64,000 nt of DNA from Planctomicrobium piriforme (GCF_900113665.1 NZ_FOQD01000025.1:21739-85738); one strand, 5' to 3'. Shown: positions 53,994 to 63,114, numbered from the stretch's first letter. Numbers and translations are program-made. The notes: generated by a model from the letters alone, not told the origin.

Positions 53994-54806
53994 ATGCCTG
54001 TTTCCGCTCCACTTCCTCCCGAATCGCCCTCGCGCGCTCCACAGGCGTGTGAGTCTGCGATTTTTGGGGTGAAAGCTCGATCGATTTGCGGCGGGCTCTC
54101 GTGGAAACGTCCCCTTCTCTGGCTGTTCGCAGTTACTATCTTTTTAAGAGTTTGTGAAGTTGACCAGTTGGTGATGCAGTGGGTTTCCACTCCACAACAG
54201 GCCGTGATCTTCCCCTGGGGGCAGCAGACCTTCTGGAACTTTCTCTATCGCTATGGAGAAATCCCCGGCATCGTTGTCGGTTGTTGCGGGATTCCCTTGC
54301 TGCTGCTGTCGATCATTCCGCGATTTCGACAATACGGCCGCGTCGGTGCATTTCTGTGTCTCACCTGTTGCCTGGGCCCCGGCCTGCTCGTCAATAATGG
54401 GCTGAAAGCACACTGGGGGCGGCCGCGGCCGCGCGACACTGTGGAATTCGGCGGGCGGCAACAATTTGTGCATGTCGGAAACCTGGGTCGGACATTACCG
54501 AACGGCTCATTCCCAAGCGGCCATGCCGCCATCGCGTTTTTTGTCTTCGCACCGGCGTTCCTGCGCTGTCGCTGGCGCGGCTGGCGCCCTGTCTGGCTAC
54601 TCACAGGGCTGACGTTCGGAACCCTTGTCGGAATTGCCCGAGTGCTGCAAGGGGGCCACTTTCCCACCGATGTCCTCTGGTCGCTGGGGATCGTCTATTT
54701 CTGCTGCTGGCTGATGGCCGCCGCACTTGATGTCGAGCGGGTCGAACTCTTCCCCTCCCTGACTGAAGAGTTCGCTGCCGATGCTGGGCGTCGACAAGCG
54801 GCCTGA
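53994..54806 (+). CDS. PAP2-family membrane phosphatase
   Basis: The 270-residue membrane protein has about five or six helices. The three phosphatase signatures are LKAHWGRPRPRD, FPSGHAA and IARVLQGGHFPTDVLW. Such enzymes remove phosphate from lipid phosphates such as undecaprenyl-PP or phosphatidate. The frame extends upstream through a repeat-rich spacer. ATG 53994 (MPVSAPLPPESPS) follows GGAATTCTTG and is preferred. The family's exact substrate is not readable from sequence. Confidence 0.87.
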   Translation: MPVSAPLPPESPSRAPQACESAIFGVKARSICGGLSWKRPLLWLFAVTIFLRVCEVDQLVMQWVSTPQQAVIFPWGQQTFWNFLYRYGEIPGIVVGCCGIPLLLLSIIPRFRQYGRVGAFLCLTCCLGPGLLVNNGLKAHWGRPRPRDTVEFGGRQQFVHVGNLGRTLPNGSFPSGHAAIAFFVFAPAFLRCRWRGWRPVWLLTGLTFGTLVGIARVLQGGHFPTDVLWSLGIVYFCCWLMAAALDVERVELFPSLTEEFAADAGRRQAA

Positions 54807-54997
54807 CGTTCCGCTGCCGCGCTTGCCGGTTTGCAGAAATTTTTGAGCCGGACGAGCACGTCTGCGTTTGGTGTTCTCAGCGGCCCCGACACGGTACGAT
54901 GAACTCCTCATCGACAAGGCCGTTCGCGCGTCATGGCGTTCCATCGGGCAACGCCGCGAATGGTTTTTCCGCTCGGACTGCTGCAGGGGACTCAGGC

Positions 54998-56095
54998 ATG
55001 GGGATCTTCGACAAGCTTCGCAACGAACTGATTGACATCATCGAGTGGGTCGATGACTCGCGGCACTCGATCGCCTGGCGCTTTCCCCGATATCAGAACG
55101 AAATCAAGAACGGCGCGCAGTTGATCGTGCGGCCAGGTCAGGTCGCCGTGTTCGTCCTCAACGGACAGCTCGCCGACTCATTCGAGCCGGGCCATTACAC
55201 CCTCAAGACCGACAACCTGCCGATCCTCAGCACGATTGCCGGCTGGAAGTACGGCTTCAACAGCCCGTTCAAGGCGGAAGTCTACTTTGTCAGCACCAAG
55301 CAGATCACAGATCTGAAATGGGGCACTCCCAATCCGATCATGCTCCGCGATGCCGACTTTGGCCCGATCCGATTGCGGGCGTTCGGCACCTACACGATGA
55401 AGGCCGTTGACCCGAAAGCGCTGCTGAAAGAACTGATCGGCACTGACTCGCGATTTGAAGTGGATGAGATCAACGAACTGTTGCGGGCAATCGTTGCTTC
55501 AGCTTTCGCGGACCTGATCGGCGCTTCGAAGATCAGCGCTCTGGACCTCGCGGCGAACTATCGCAACTTGTCCGAACAGCTTCGCAAGATGGTCGTCGAA
55601 CGGGTCGACGACGAGTACGGACTCGATATTCCCCAGTTGTATATCGTGAACGTCTCGCTGCCGGAAGAAGTCGAAAAAGCCCTCGACGCCCGCTCGAGCA
55701 TGGGGGTCATTGGCGATATGAACAAGTACCAGCAGTTCCAGATGGGCAAAGCGATGACTATCGCCGCCGAGAATCCAGGCGGCGGGGCTTCCGAAGGAAT
55801 GGGACTGGGGATGGGATTCGCGATGGCGAACCGGATGGCGCAAGGCGTGCAGCCGGCGGCAGGCGGAGCGGCTCCGCCGCCGTTGCCAGGTCAAGAGATG
55901 TGGCATGTGGCGATGAACGGCCAGTCCGAAGGACCGTATGATGGCCCGCAACTGCTGGCAGGCATTCGCGGCGGCAAGGTGACGGCTCAGACTTTGGTCT
56001 GGAGCCCTGCCATTGGAAACTGGACGCCGGCAGGTCAGGTGCCTGCTCTGGCCGGCGCGTTTGCCGCCGCTCCTCCTCCATTGCCGCCGCAGTAA
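54998..56095 (+). CDS. SPFH-domain (YdjI/virion-core-like) protein with C-terminal GYF_2 domain
   Basis: The 365-residue protein starts MGIFDKLRNELIDIIEWVDD. The SPFH-like domain (LIVRPGQVAVFVLNGQLADS, FEPGHYTLKTDNLPI, MLRDADFGPIRLRAFGTYT) is followed by a helical part. A glycine-rich hinge (GMGLGMGFAMANRMAQG) leads to a GYF_2 domain (MWHVAMNGQSEGPYDGPQLL then IRGGKVTAQTLVW). GYF domains bind proline-rich segments, and SPFH proteins scaffold membranes. ATG 54998 follows CAGGGGACT; the longer start at 54899 lacks a site. Confidence 0.8.
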   Translation: MGIFDKLRNELIDIIEWVDDSRHSIAWRFPRYQNEIKNGAQLIVRPGQVAVFVLNGQLADSFEPGHYTLKTDNLPILSTIAGWKYGFNSPFKAEVYFVSTKQITDLKWGTPNPIMLRDADFGPIRLRAFGTYTMKAVDPKALLKELIGTDSRFEVDEINELLRAIVASAFADLIGASKISALDLAANYRNLSEQLRKMVVERVDDEYGLDIPQLYIVNVSLPEEVEKALDARSSMGVIGDMNKYQQFQMGKAMTIAAENPGGGASEGMGLGMGFAMANRMAQGVQPAAGGAAPPPLPGQEMWHVAMNGQSEGPYDGPQLLAGIRGGKVTAQTLVWSPAIGNWTPAGQVPALAGAFAAAPPPLPPQ

Positions 56096-56186
56096 GTAGC
56101 AGTAGGCATTGACGATGCCGAAACTCTTATCTCAGTGCACGAGACGCACTGAATCCGGCCAGGAGAGATGAAGCGTCAATAAATAG

Positions 56187-56229
56187 CCCCTCACCCCGGC
56201 CCTCTCCCCGGAGTACCGGGGCGAGGGAG
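56187..56229. repeat. Dispersed repeat CCCCTCACCCCGGCCCTCTC with CCCCGG-AGTA-CCGGGG hairpin
   Basis: This G/C-rich spacer ends GGGGCGAGGGAG directly ahead of the GTG start of the mobA-like gene, so the repeat itself supplies the ribosome-binding sequence. Confidence 0.6.
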
Positions 56230-56231
56230 AC

Positions 56232-56846
56232 GTGTTGAGCACCAAGATTGCTGGCATCGTTCTGTGCGGGGGGCGCAGTCGTCGTATGGGGAGCTTGAAA
56301 TGGCAGCTCCCCTTCGGCGGTCAGACGGTGCTGCAGCGCGTGCTGGAGAGCGTCAGTGCAGTCGCGTCGCCGGTCATCGTCGTCGGGTCGAACGAGCTGC
56401 CGGTTCCGGAGTTGCCGGCTGGTTGCTCGTTCGTCGCGGATGAAACGGCCTTTCCCGGCCCGCTGCACGCGCTGCTCAGGGGCCTGGCTCAAATGCCTGA
56501 TGAGGTTGAAGCAGTCTACCTCACCGGCTGTGACGCCCCCTTGCTGACGCCGGCGTTTATCTCGGCGGTCTGCAATTCATTGCGAGAAGGCTTCGAAATC
56601 GCCGCCGTGTCAGACGGGACTCACGCACAGCCGCTGGCGGCGGTCTATCGGACGTCTGTCTTATCCACTGCGCATGAACTCACCGACAAGGGGGAGCGCA
56701 GCTTACAGGCCCTTCTCAAAGCGTGCCGGACGCAACTGATTCATGAAGACGAATTTCGCAGCGCCGACCCGAGACTATTGTCGCTGCGGAATATGAACAC
56801 CGAAGACGAGTACCGCGACTTGCTTCGCGAAATCGTTGAGTGTTGA
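56232..56846 (+). CDS. MobA-like NTP transferase (molybdenum cofactor guanylyltransferase type)
   Basis: The 204-residue nucleotidyltransferase has the opening signature IAGIVLCGGRSRRMGSLKWQ and the metal-site region VYLTGCDAPLLTPAFI, with HAQPLAAVYRTSVL later. MobA attaches GMP to molybdopterin, but related enzymes of this fold also act on CTP (MocA). The start is GTG 56232, with GCGAGGGAGA just upstream; TTG 56235 is the alternative. No other molybdenum genes are in the window. Confidence 0.78.
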   Translation: MLSTKIAGIVLCGGRSRRMGSLKWQLPFGGQTVLQRVLESVSAVASPVIVVGSNELPVPELPAGCSFVADETAFPGPLHALLRGLAQMPDEVEAVYLTGCDAPLLTPAFISAVCNSLREGFEIAAVSDGTHAQPLAAVYRTSVLSTAHELTDKGERSLQALLKACRTQLIHEDEFRSADPRLLSLRNMNTEDEYRDLLREIVEC

Positions 56847-56890
56847 GAGCTGAGAGTTGAGGGTGAATTCTGGGGGGGAGGCTGCTGGTC

Positions 56891-58237
56891 TCAGAGTTCG
56901 CTGTTCTTTAGCCGTTCGATCGCGGCGGCTTCGGCGGCGAGATCGATGTTGGGAACTTCGAGGCTTCCTTGTCGCAGGGTCAGTTCGCCCGGCTGGCCGG
57001 GTTTAAATTGCAGCACGCGGCCGTGTTCTTCAATGGCCAGTCGGAACAACCCGTTGCCTGCCGACTTCAGGTCGGCGGAACTGAGGACTCGGGCAAGTAA
57101 GATGTGCCCCATGTGAGTCGGAGCGTCGCCCGTCTGGCCGTTTCGGAAGATGTCGCCTGCGGTGGTGATGTGAACGCCCGTTGATGTCTCGCTATCCAGC
57201 CATATTTCGACTTCCGGTTGCAGAACAAACGCTTCGCCAGCGACTCGCAAACACAATCGATGTTCTTCATCGAGCGTGAACCGGCCATGTCGGGTGAGGA
57301 ACTGTTCGCCGGCGGCGTTCTGCACAATGAAGAAGCCGCCCCCTTCAATTGCCAGATCCAGCGGGAAGCCGGTTTCGACCCGTTTGAGTTTCGAAAAGTC
57401 GGGTTGCTCGACGAGATGCAGGTTCTGGGCGTGCTCACCCGTCGCAAGCATAACAGGCGACAACGGGACATAGCCGGGCGTCGCCGCCATGAGCAGGTTC
57501 TTTTGATGAACTCGAATTGCAGCGGCGGTCAGGGCACTGCGTGGGACCATCGACGCGGCCTCACGATTCGACAGCGGTGGGACAGGTTTGAATTCGTGAG
57601 GAATTGCCGCCTGAGGGAGATGCTGCGGCGCGGGAACCGCGCCAATGCTGAGCGGTGTTTCCGGGATGGGACCGCCGAGCAGCTTCCACATGCGGAGAAT
57701 GCCGGCCACGTCTTCCTTGTTCACATCTTTCAGAGCGTCGAACCAGACTTGCCGCTGTTCCTGTGACAGGTGTTCGAGTTCGAGATCAATGATCCCCTGG
57801 ATTGTCTGCTGGTCTTTCTGCGAATTGCCAGGGAGCGGTTCGGCGGTGCCCAGGGGGAGCGGCTGGGGTTCTGCCAGCGGTTCATCGAACTGCGCCGGCT
57901 GGCTGACCGGCGTCAGATGATTTTTCTCTGCCGGAACACGTTCCGTTTTTGTTTCCGGCGAGGTTTCCATGGCCAATGCGTTTCGCAGCGGCCGGACAGG
58001 GTCTTCGTCTTCGATGGGATTCAGGTCTTCGACCGAACTCGCAATCGCCAGTTCCGGCAGCATCGCCGTCTGCATCGCGAGATTGAAATCGGGCAAGCCG
58101 CTGAGTTCGAACGCGATCTGCGCCGGCGCCTTGGAATCCGTCGCCGCGTTTCGCCAGAAGACGAAATGGCCCAAGGCGAGTCCCACGCCAATTCCGAGGA
58201 CGAGCCCGGAAGCGAAGTTGGCTCGTTGAGTTTCCAT
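56891..58237 (-). CDS. Membrane-tethered FlgE/F/G-like basal-body protein
   Basis: The 448-residue protein has an N-terminal membrane helix (FASGLVLGIGVGLALGHFVF) and a long proline-rich linker. A helical segment (LEHLSQEQRQVWFDALKDVN) precedes a domain clearly like the flagellar rod/hook family (FPLDLAIEGGGFFIVQNAAG then EQFLTRHGRFTLDEEHRLCL). The end, LRQGSLEVPNIDLAAEAAAI, resembles the C-terminal helix of FlgG. True rod proteins lack such an anchor and start with the FlgG helix. Its job is unknown. ATG 58237 (METQRANF) matches the domain edge. Confidence 0.72.
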   Translation of the reverse strand: METQRANFASGLVLGIGVGLALGHFVFWRNAATDSKAPAQIAFELSGLPDFNLAMQTAMLPELAIASSVEDLNPIEDEDPVRPLRNALAMETSPETKTERVPAEKNHLTPVSQPAQFDEPLAEPQPLPLGTAEPLPGNSQKDQQTIQGIIDLELEHLSQEQRQVWFDALKDVNKEDVAGILRMWKLLGGPIPETPLSIGAVPAPQHLPQAAIPHEFKPVPPLSNREAASMVPRSALTAAAIRVHQKNLLMAATPGYVPLSPVMLATGEHAQNLHLVEQPDFSKLKRVETGFPLDLAIEGGGFFIVQNAAGEQFLTRHGRFTLDEEHRLCLRVAGEAFVLQPEVEIWLDSETSTGVHITTAGDIFRNGQTGDAPTHMGHILLARVLSSADLKSAGNGLFRLAIEEHGRVLQFKPGQPGELTLRQGSLEVPNIDLAAEAAAIERLKNSEL

Positions 58238-58611
58238 TGCCTGCCTCCCTGCAGTGCGCGTTCGCAATCCGTCGCCAGACCAGCCCGCCGTGCGTCGCGA
58301 TCATGTGCGTCGCAGCTGCCAACAATTGGAGGTGGCTGGACTTGTCTGTGGCCGGAAACCGTAGGAAATCGGCCAGTTTGTCGCAAGATGAGTCCCGGAC
58401 GGGAACAACGTGAGAGACATGTGACCGGAGCCTCTGTTCGTTTGGTCTTACTCAAGTCGCTGCGCAGCTGAGAGGGAGGTGAGCGACCGGAATTCGACGC
58501 AACTCCTGAAAAGTGAAGAATGGATGGGGGAAAATCAGCGGATTTCGATGGGCAGATCCTTTGTCAGCCGCTCGCCTGGTAAATAGAATTCGCGATTCGA
58601 ATTCCGCACGG

Positions 58612-59391
58612 ATGACCGGAATGAATCGCCTGCGCCTCGACATACTCCCACAACCGACTGACACGACTTGCGGCCCCACATGCCTGCAGGCAGTCTATCG
58701 TTATTTCGGGGAGAACTGTTCGCTCGACCATGTCATTAAAGAGGTCGGACAGCTCGAACAGGGGGGGACGCTGGCCGTCTTTCTCGGCTGCCACGCGCTC
58801 CGCAAAGGGTACGACGTCACGTTGTATACCTACGACCTGCAGGTGTTTGACCCGACCTGGTTCCGACTGGACCGGGACGTCGATCTCGAAGAGAAGCTGA
58901 TTGCCCAGATGCAGATCAAGGACCGGCCGCGGCTGCACACCGCGACCGTGGCCTACATTGAATTTCTGCGACTCGGTGGAAAACTCAGAATGGAAGTGCT
59001 GACGATCGATTTGATCCGTCGGTACCTGAAACGCGATATCCCGGTGCTCACCGGGCTGAGCGCGACGTTTCTATATGGGGAGATGCGGGAATATTGTCCC
59101 GATAATCCGCCCCCCGGACGGACAACGCTGGCCGACGACGTGCGCGGGTTTCCCGCAGGGCATTTCGTGGTGCTGTGCGGTTACGACCCCGACCGGCGCA
59201 CCGTTCTGGTGGCTGACCCGTTGGAAGCCAACCCATTCGCCAAGGATCGGCAATATGCGGTCGACATCGATCGCGTGTTCTCGGCCATCATGCTTGGCAT
59301 TGTGACCTACGACGCGAATCTGCTGCTCGTGCGTCCCAAAAATCACCAAAAGGGAGTTGAGCGGCATGCCCGCACTGATCGTGACAGATAG
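58612..59391 (+). CDS. C39-like cysteine peptidase
   Basis: The 259-residue cytoplasmic protein has the papain-like C39 arrangement. Q14 and C20 lie in LPQPTDTTCGPTCLQAVYRY, H184 in FPAGHFVVLCGYD, and D202 in VADPLEANP. No transporter domain or signal peptide is present. C39 enzymes cut leader peptides after double-glycine sites; this stand-alone form probably cleaves or transfers a peptide. The start is at ATG 58612 or 58621. Its end overlaps the ATP-grasp gene by 26 bases, so the two are tightly coupled. Confidence 0.8.
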   Translation: MTGMNRLRLDILPQPTDTTCGPTCLQAVYRYFGENCSLDHVIKEVGQLEQGGTLAVFLGCHALRKGYDVTLYTYDLQVFDPTWFRLDRDVDLEEKLIAQMQIKDRPRLHTATVAYIEFLRLGGKLRMEVLTIDLIRRYLKRDIPVLTGLSATFLYGEMREYCPDNPPPGRTTLADDVRGFPAGHFVVLCGYDPDRRTVLVADPLEANPFAKDRQYAVDIDRVFSAIMLGIVTYDANLLLVRPKNHQKGVERHARTDRDR

Positions 59392-60838
59392 TGTCAACGA
59401 CTGGCCAGAAGAGATTCCTAACGTTGAAATCGTCGATGCCTGGCGCTACGTCACCGACGAAGAGTTCGCCGGCCGCCGCAACGTCAAACTGTATAACCTG
59501 TGCCAGTCTCTGAAATATCAGAGCACAGGTTACTACGTCTCGCTGCTGGCGGAAGCCCGGGGCCATCGGCCGATGCCGGGCGTCATCGCCTTGCAGGATC
59601 TGAAGACGCCCGCGATGATCCGGTTCGTCGGCGATGAACTCGACGAGCTGATTCAAAAGTCGCTCGGTCCGCTGCAGTCGGAAGAGTTCGAACTGAGCAT
59701 TTACTTTGGCCGGAACATGGCCAAACGCTATGAACGGTTGAGCAAACAGTTGTTCAACATGTTCCAGATTCCGCTGCTGCGGTTTCGCTTCACGCTCAAC
59801 GGCACCTGGCAGATTCGCAGCGTCAAAGCCCTCGGCACGAACGAAGTGCCCGAGATGCACCGCATGTTCATGATCGACGCCGCGGAGAAGCACTTCTCCG
59901 GCGGCGCGACTCCGCGTCCGCGACTGAAACGCACCCGATTCGACCTGGCGATTCTCCACGATCCTGAAGAAACCGAGGCCTCTCCCTCGAACGAAGGGGC
60001 GCTCAAGAAATTCATCAAGGCGGGTGAAAGCGTCGGTCTCAACTGCGAACTCATCACCCGCGACGATTACGGGCGGCTGATGGAGTACGATGCCCTCTTC
60101 ATCCGCCAGACCACCGGCATCAATCATTACACCTATCGTTTCGCGCGCCGGGCTGCGAACGAAGGCCTCGTCGTGATCGACGATCCGGTTTCGATTGCTC
60201 GCTGCACGAACAAAGTCTATCTGCAGGAATTGCTGGAACGTCACAAGATTCCCATGCCGGTCTCGCTGGTGGTCCATCGTGACAACGCCGACGAGATCGC
60301 CACGAAGCTCGGCTTCCCCTGCGTGTTGAAGAAGCCAGACAGCTCCTTCTCACAAGGCGTCGTGAAAGTTCACAACGAAGAAGATCTGCACGTCCGCCTG
60401 AAGGAGTTCTTCGCCCAGTCCGAACTCCTCGTCGCGCAGCAGTTTCTCCCGACGACGTTCGACTGGCGCATCGGCATTCTCGACCAGAGGCCGCTGTTCG
60501 CCTGTCAGTACTTCATGGCGCCCGGGCACTGGCAGATCATCCACTGGTCAAAGCAGGGTGATGACCGTTACGGCAACTTCAAAACGCTGCCGGTGGAACT
60601 CGCTCCGCGGAAAGCCGTGCAGATCGCACTGAAGTCGGCCAACCTGATTGGCGACGGCCTGTACGGAGTCGATGTGAAAGAGTCGGACGGCAACTTCTAC
60701 ATCATCGAAGTGAACGACAATCCAAATATGGATTCCGGCTGCGAAGATGAAGTCCTCCGCGACGAACTCTATCGCCGCGTGATGGAATCCTTCCTGCGAC
60801 GCATCGAACAACAGAAGTCCGGTCTGACATACCGCTAA
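59366..60838 (+). CDS. RLAN-RimK-type ATP-grasp peptide ligase
   Basis: The 490-residue protein has an N-terminal RLAN domain of about 190 residues (LYNLCQSLKYQSTGYYVSLL, FELSIYFGRNMAKRYERLSK). A RimK-like ATP-grasp domain follows (LELLERHKIPMPVSL, FPCVLKKPDSSFSQGVVKV, YGVDVKESDGNFYIIEVNDN then PNMDSGCED). RimK enzymes add glutamate-type residues to a protein or small molecule through acyl-phosphate. AAAAGGGAG precedes ATG 59366; the TTG at 59357 is less likely. It overlaps the peptidase gene and is followed, after 201 bases, by the GCS2-type ligase. Confidence 0.88.
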   Translation: MPALIVTDSVNDWPEEIPNVEIVDAWRYVTDEEFAGRRNVKLYNLCQSLKYQSTGYYVSLLAEARGHRPMPGVIALQDLKTPAMIRFVGDELDELIQKSLGPLQSEEFELSIYFGRNMAKRYERLSKQLFNMFQIPLLRFRFTLNGTWQIRSVKALGTNEVPEMHRMFMIDAAEKHFSGGATPRPRLKRTRFDLAILHDPEETEASPSNEGALKKFIKAGESVGLNCELITRDDYGRLMEYDALFIRQTTGINHYTYRFARRAANEGLVVIDDPVSIARCTNKVYLQELLERHKIPMPVSLVVHRDNADEIATKLGFPCVLKKPDSSFSQGVVKVHNEEDLHVRLKEFFAQSELLVAQQFLPTTFDWRIGILDQRPLFACQYFMAPGHWQIIHWSKQGDDRYGNFKTLPVELAPRKAVQIALKSANLIGDGLYGVDVKESDGNFYIIEVNDNPNMDSGCEDEVLRDELYRRVMESFLRRIEQQKSGLTYR

Positions 60839-60934
60839 GAGCAGTTTGCTCTACCGGGTGCAGGCGAATGGACGGTTTTGACCGGATGACAGCCGCCATT
60901 ATCGCCTGCGGAATGCTGTAGAGCGATTACCTCG

Positions 60935-60990
60935 TTTCGGTCATTGAGATTTTGAATTTGTTTGGAATTTGAGCTTTGAGATTTCTGTTC
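60935..60990. repeat. AT-rich spacer of the TTGAGATTTTGAATTTGTTTG type
   Basis: Words such as ATTGAGATTTTGAATTTG and GGAATTTGAGCTTTGAGATT echo the inverted spacer at 40737-40830. It lies between the RimK-like and GCS2-type genes and could hold a promoter. Confidence 0.4.
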
Positions 60991-61039
60991 GGCTTTAGCT
61001 CCATTTGTGGTGTGAGCAATTTCCTCAGGACGGATTCTT

Positions 61040-62278
61040 ATGTCGCTGCATTTGTTTGACGCGTTCGGCATCGAACTGGAATACATGATCGTCGACGCTG
61101 CCGCGCTCAATGTTCGGCCGATCTCTGATTTCGTTTTGCAGGATGCGGAGGGGAACCCGACGTCGGAGATCGAACGGGGTGACATCTCCTGGTCGAACGA
61201 GCTGACGCATCATGTCATCGAGCTCAAGACGAACGGCCCTGCCCCTGATCTGACGGTGCTGGCGGCGGAGTTTCAGCAGAGCGTGCAGGACATCAATGCG
61301 AAGCTGGCGGAGACCAATGCCCGGCTGCTGCCGACCGCGATGCATCCCTGGATGGACCCCGACTCCGAGATGCAGCTCTGGCCGCACGAGTACCATACCG
61401 TCTACGAAACCTTCGACAAGATTTTCGACTGTCGCGGGCACGGCTGGGCGAATCTGCAGAGCATGCACATCAATCTGCCGTTCTCAGGTGATGAGGAGTT
61501 CGGCAGACTGCATGCCGCGATTCGTCTCATCCTCCCCCTCCTGCCCGCCATTGCCGCGAGTTCTCCGTTCAAGGATGGCCGCCGCACCGGACTCGTCGAT
61601 TCGCGACTCGATGTCTATCGCCGCAATGCGAAAGGGGTCGCCAGCGTTACAGGTCGAGTCATCCCGGAACCGGTCTATGACTTTGCCGGCTATGACCGAG
61701 AGATCTTTCAGCCGATGTTCCGCGACATCGCGCCGCTCGATCCCGATGGCGTGCTGCGAAACGAGTTTCTCAACGCCCGAGGGGCAATCGCCAGATTCAG
61801 TCGCGGAGCGATTGAGATTCGCGTCATCGACGTACAGGAATGCCCTGTCGCCGATCTGGCGATCGCCGCACTGACGATTGGCGTTCTCAAGCTGCTCGTT
61901 GCGGAGACCTGGTCGAGTACGATCGACCAGCAGTCGGTCTCGATTGATACCCTGGAACCCGTGCTGCTCGCGGCCATCGAACAAGGTGAAAAGGCCGTCA
62001 TTTCTGATCCGGAAGTGCTGCGTCAGTTTGGCGTGTTGCGGCCCTCGGTCACGCTCTCGCAGCTCTGGATGCATCTGTACGACGTGGTGAGCCGGCAGGA
62101 TGCACTCTTCCGCCAGAACTACGGGCGGACGCTCGCGGTGATCCTCAATCAGGGCTGCCTGTCCAGCCGGATTCTCAAGACGTTGAACGGCAAAGAAGAC
62201 CGGGCATCGCTGACCGAAGTCTATCGACGGCTGGCGGACTGCCTGGCCACAGGCGAACAGTTCCGCAGCGATCGCTGA
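61040..62278 (+). CDS. GCS2-type carboxylate-amine ligase (YbdK-like)
   Basis: The 412-residue protein fits the glutamate-cysteine ligase type 2 superfamily of glutamine-synthetase-like fold. It shows FDAFGIELEYMIVDAAAL, the metal/ATP residues in ELTHHVIELKTNGPAPDL, GHGWANLQSMHINLPFSG and FSRGAIEIRVIDVQECPVAD. The usual reaction joins glutamate to an amine with ATP. Because it stands among peptide-ligation genes, it probably supplies or extends an unusual amide-linked product. ATG 61040 begins MSLHLFDAFG. Confidence 0.82.
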   Translation: MSLHLFDAFGIELEYMIVDAAALNVRPISDFVLQDAEGNPTSEIERGDISWSNELTHHVIELKTNGPAPDLTVLAAEFQQSVQDINAKLAETNARLLPTAMHPWMDPDSEMQLWPHEYHTVYETFDKIFDCRGHGWANLQSMHINLPFSGDEEFGRLHAAIRLILPLLPAIAASSPFKDGRRTGLVDSRLDVYRRNAKGVASVTGRVIPEPVYDFAGYDREIFQPMFRDIAPLDPDGVLRNEFLNARGAIARFSRGAIEIRVIDVQECPVADLAIAALTIGVLKLLVAETWSSTIDQQSVSIDTLEPVLLAAIEQGEKAVISDPEVLRQFGVLRPSVTLSQLWMHLYDVVSRQDALFRQNYGRTLAVILNQGCLSSRILKTLNGKEDRASLTEVYRRLADCLATGEQFRSDR

Positions 62279-62324
62279 AGCTGATTGAAGTCGCAGCAAC
62301 ACCATCGGCTTTCGGAGGCAGTTC

Positions 62325-63071
62325 ATGACCCGTGTGAAGTCCGCGACTCGACAGGCTCTGACGCTGGTCATCACCTGTGAGCATGGCGGGAACGAAATCC
62401 CCGCTGCTTACCGGCACTGCTTTCATACGGCGAGCGAAGCCCTCGACTCGCATCGCGGTTATGACCCGGGCGCATTGGAACTTGCCAAACGGATCGCGAA
62501 AACATTTCAGACGCCGCTGCATCACGAGACTCGATCGCGGCTGCTGATCGAACTCAATCGCTCGCTGCATCACAAACGGCTCTTCTCCGAATTCAGCCGC
62601 ATTCTCCCTGAGCCGACCCGACAAAAGCTGATCGACGGCATCTATCAGCCGTATCGCGACAAGGTCACCGCGCAGATTGCGAAGGGGGTAAAAGCTGGCC
62701 GCGTGGTGCATATTTCGGTGCATTCCTTCACGCCGGTGATGCGGGGAAAAACCAGAAGGACCGACATTGGACTGCTGTTCGATCCGCGACGGTCGCTGGA
62801 GAAGGACGTCTGCCGGAAATGGAAACTCGCCCTGCAGCAGTCCGCCCCCGGCCTCGGGATTCACTACAACCTCCCCTATCGCGGCACGTCCGATGGTTTC
62901 ACCAAAGTGCTGCGGGAGCAGTTTGGCGAAAAGAAATATGCCGGCATCGAGATTGAAGTGAACCAGAAATACCCCTTGGGCGAACCCGGCGTTTGGAAAC
63001 ACATTCAGCAACTGGTCATCTCAAGTCTGGAAAACGTCATCGACGACATGGAAACGATTGGTCAGAATTGA
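62325..63071 (+). CDS. N-formylglutamate amidohydrolase-like protein
   Basis: The 248-residue hydrolase has the family signature ITCEHGGNEIPAAYR, the region SRLLIELNRSLHHKRLFSEF, VHISVHSFTPV, and GIEIEVNQKY near the end. The family cuts amides of acidic amino acids with a metal ion. Next to ligases that build such amides, a trimming or recycling role is more plausible than histidine catabolism, as no hut genes are present. It starts 46 bases after the GCS2 gene. GGAGGCAG precedes the ATG. Confidence 0.85.
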   Translation: MTRVKSATRQALTLVITCEHGGNEIPAAYRHCFHTASEALDSHRGYDPGALELAKRIAKTFQTPLHHETRSRLLIELNRSLHHKRLFSEFSRILPEPTRQKLIDGIYQPYRDKVTAQIAKGVKAGRVVHISVHSFTPVMRGKTRRTDIGLLFDPRRSLEKDVCRKWKLALQQSAPGLGIHYNLPYRGTSDGFTKVLREQFGEKKYAGIEIEVNQKYPLGEPGVWKHIQQLVISSLENVIDDMETIGQN

Positions 63072-63114
63072 GGGGCCAGAGGATCGCGGACAGGAGAGAG
63101 TTTGAGAATCGCAT

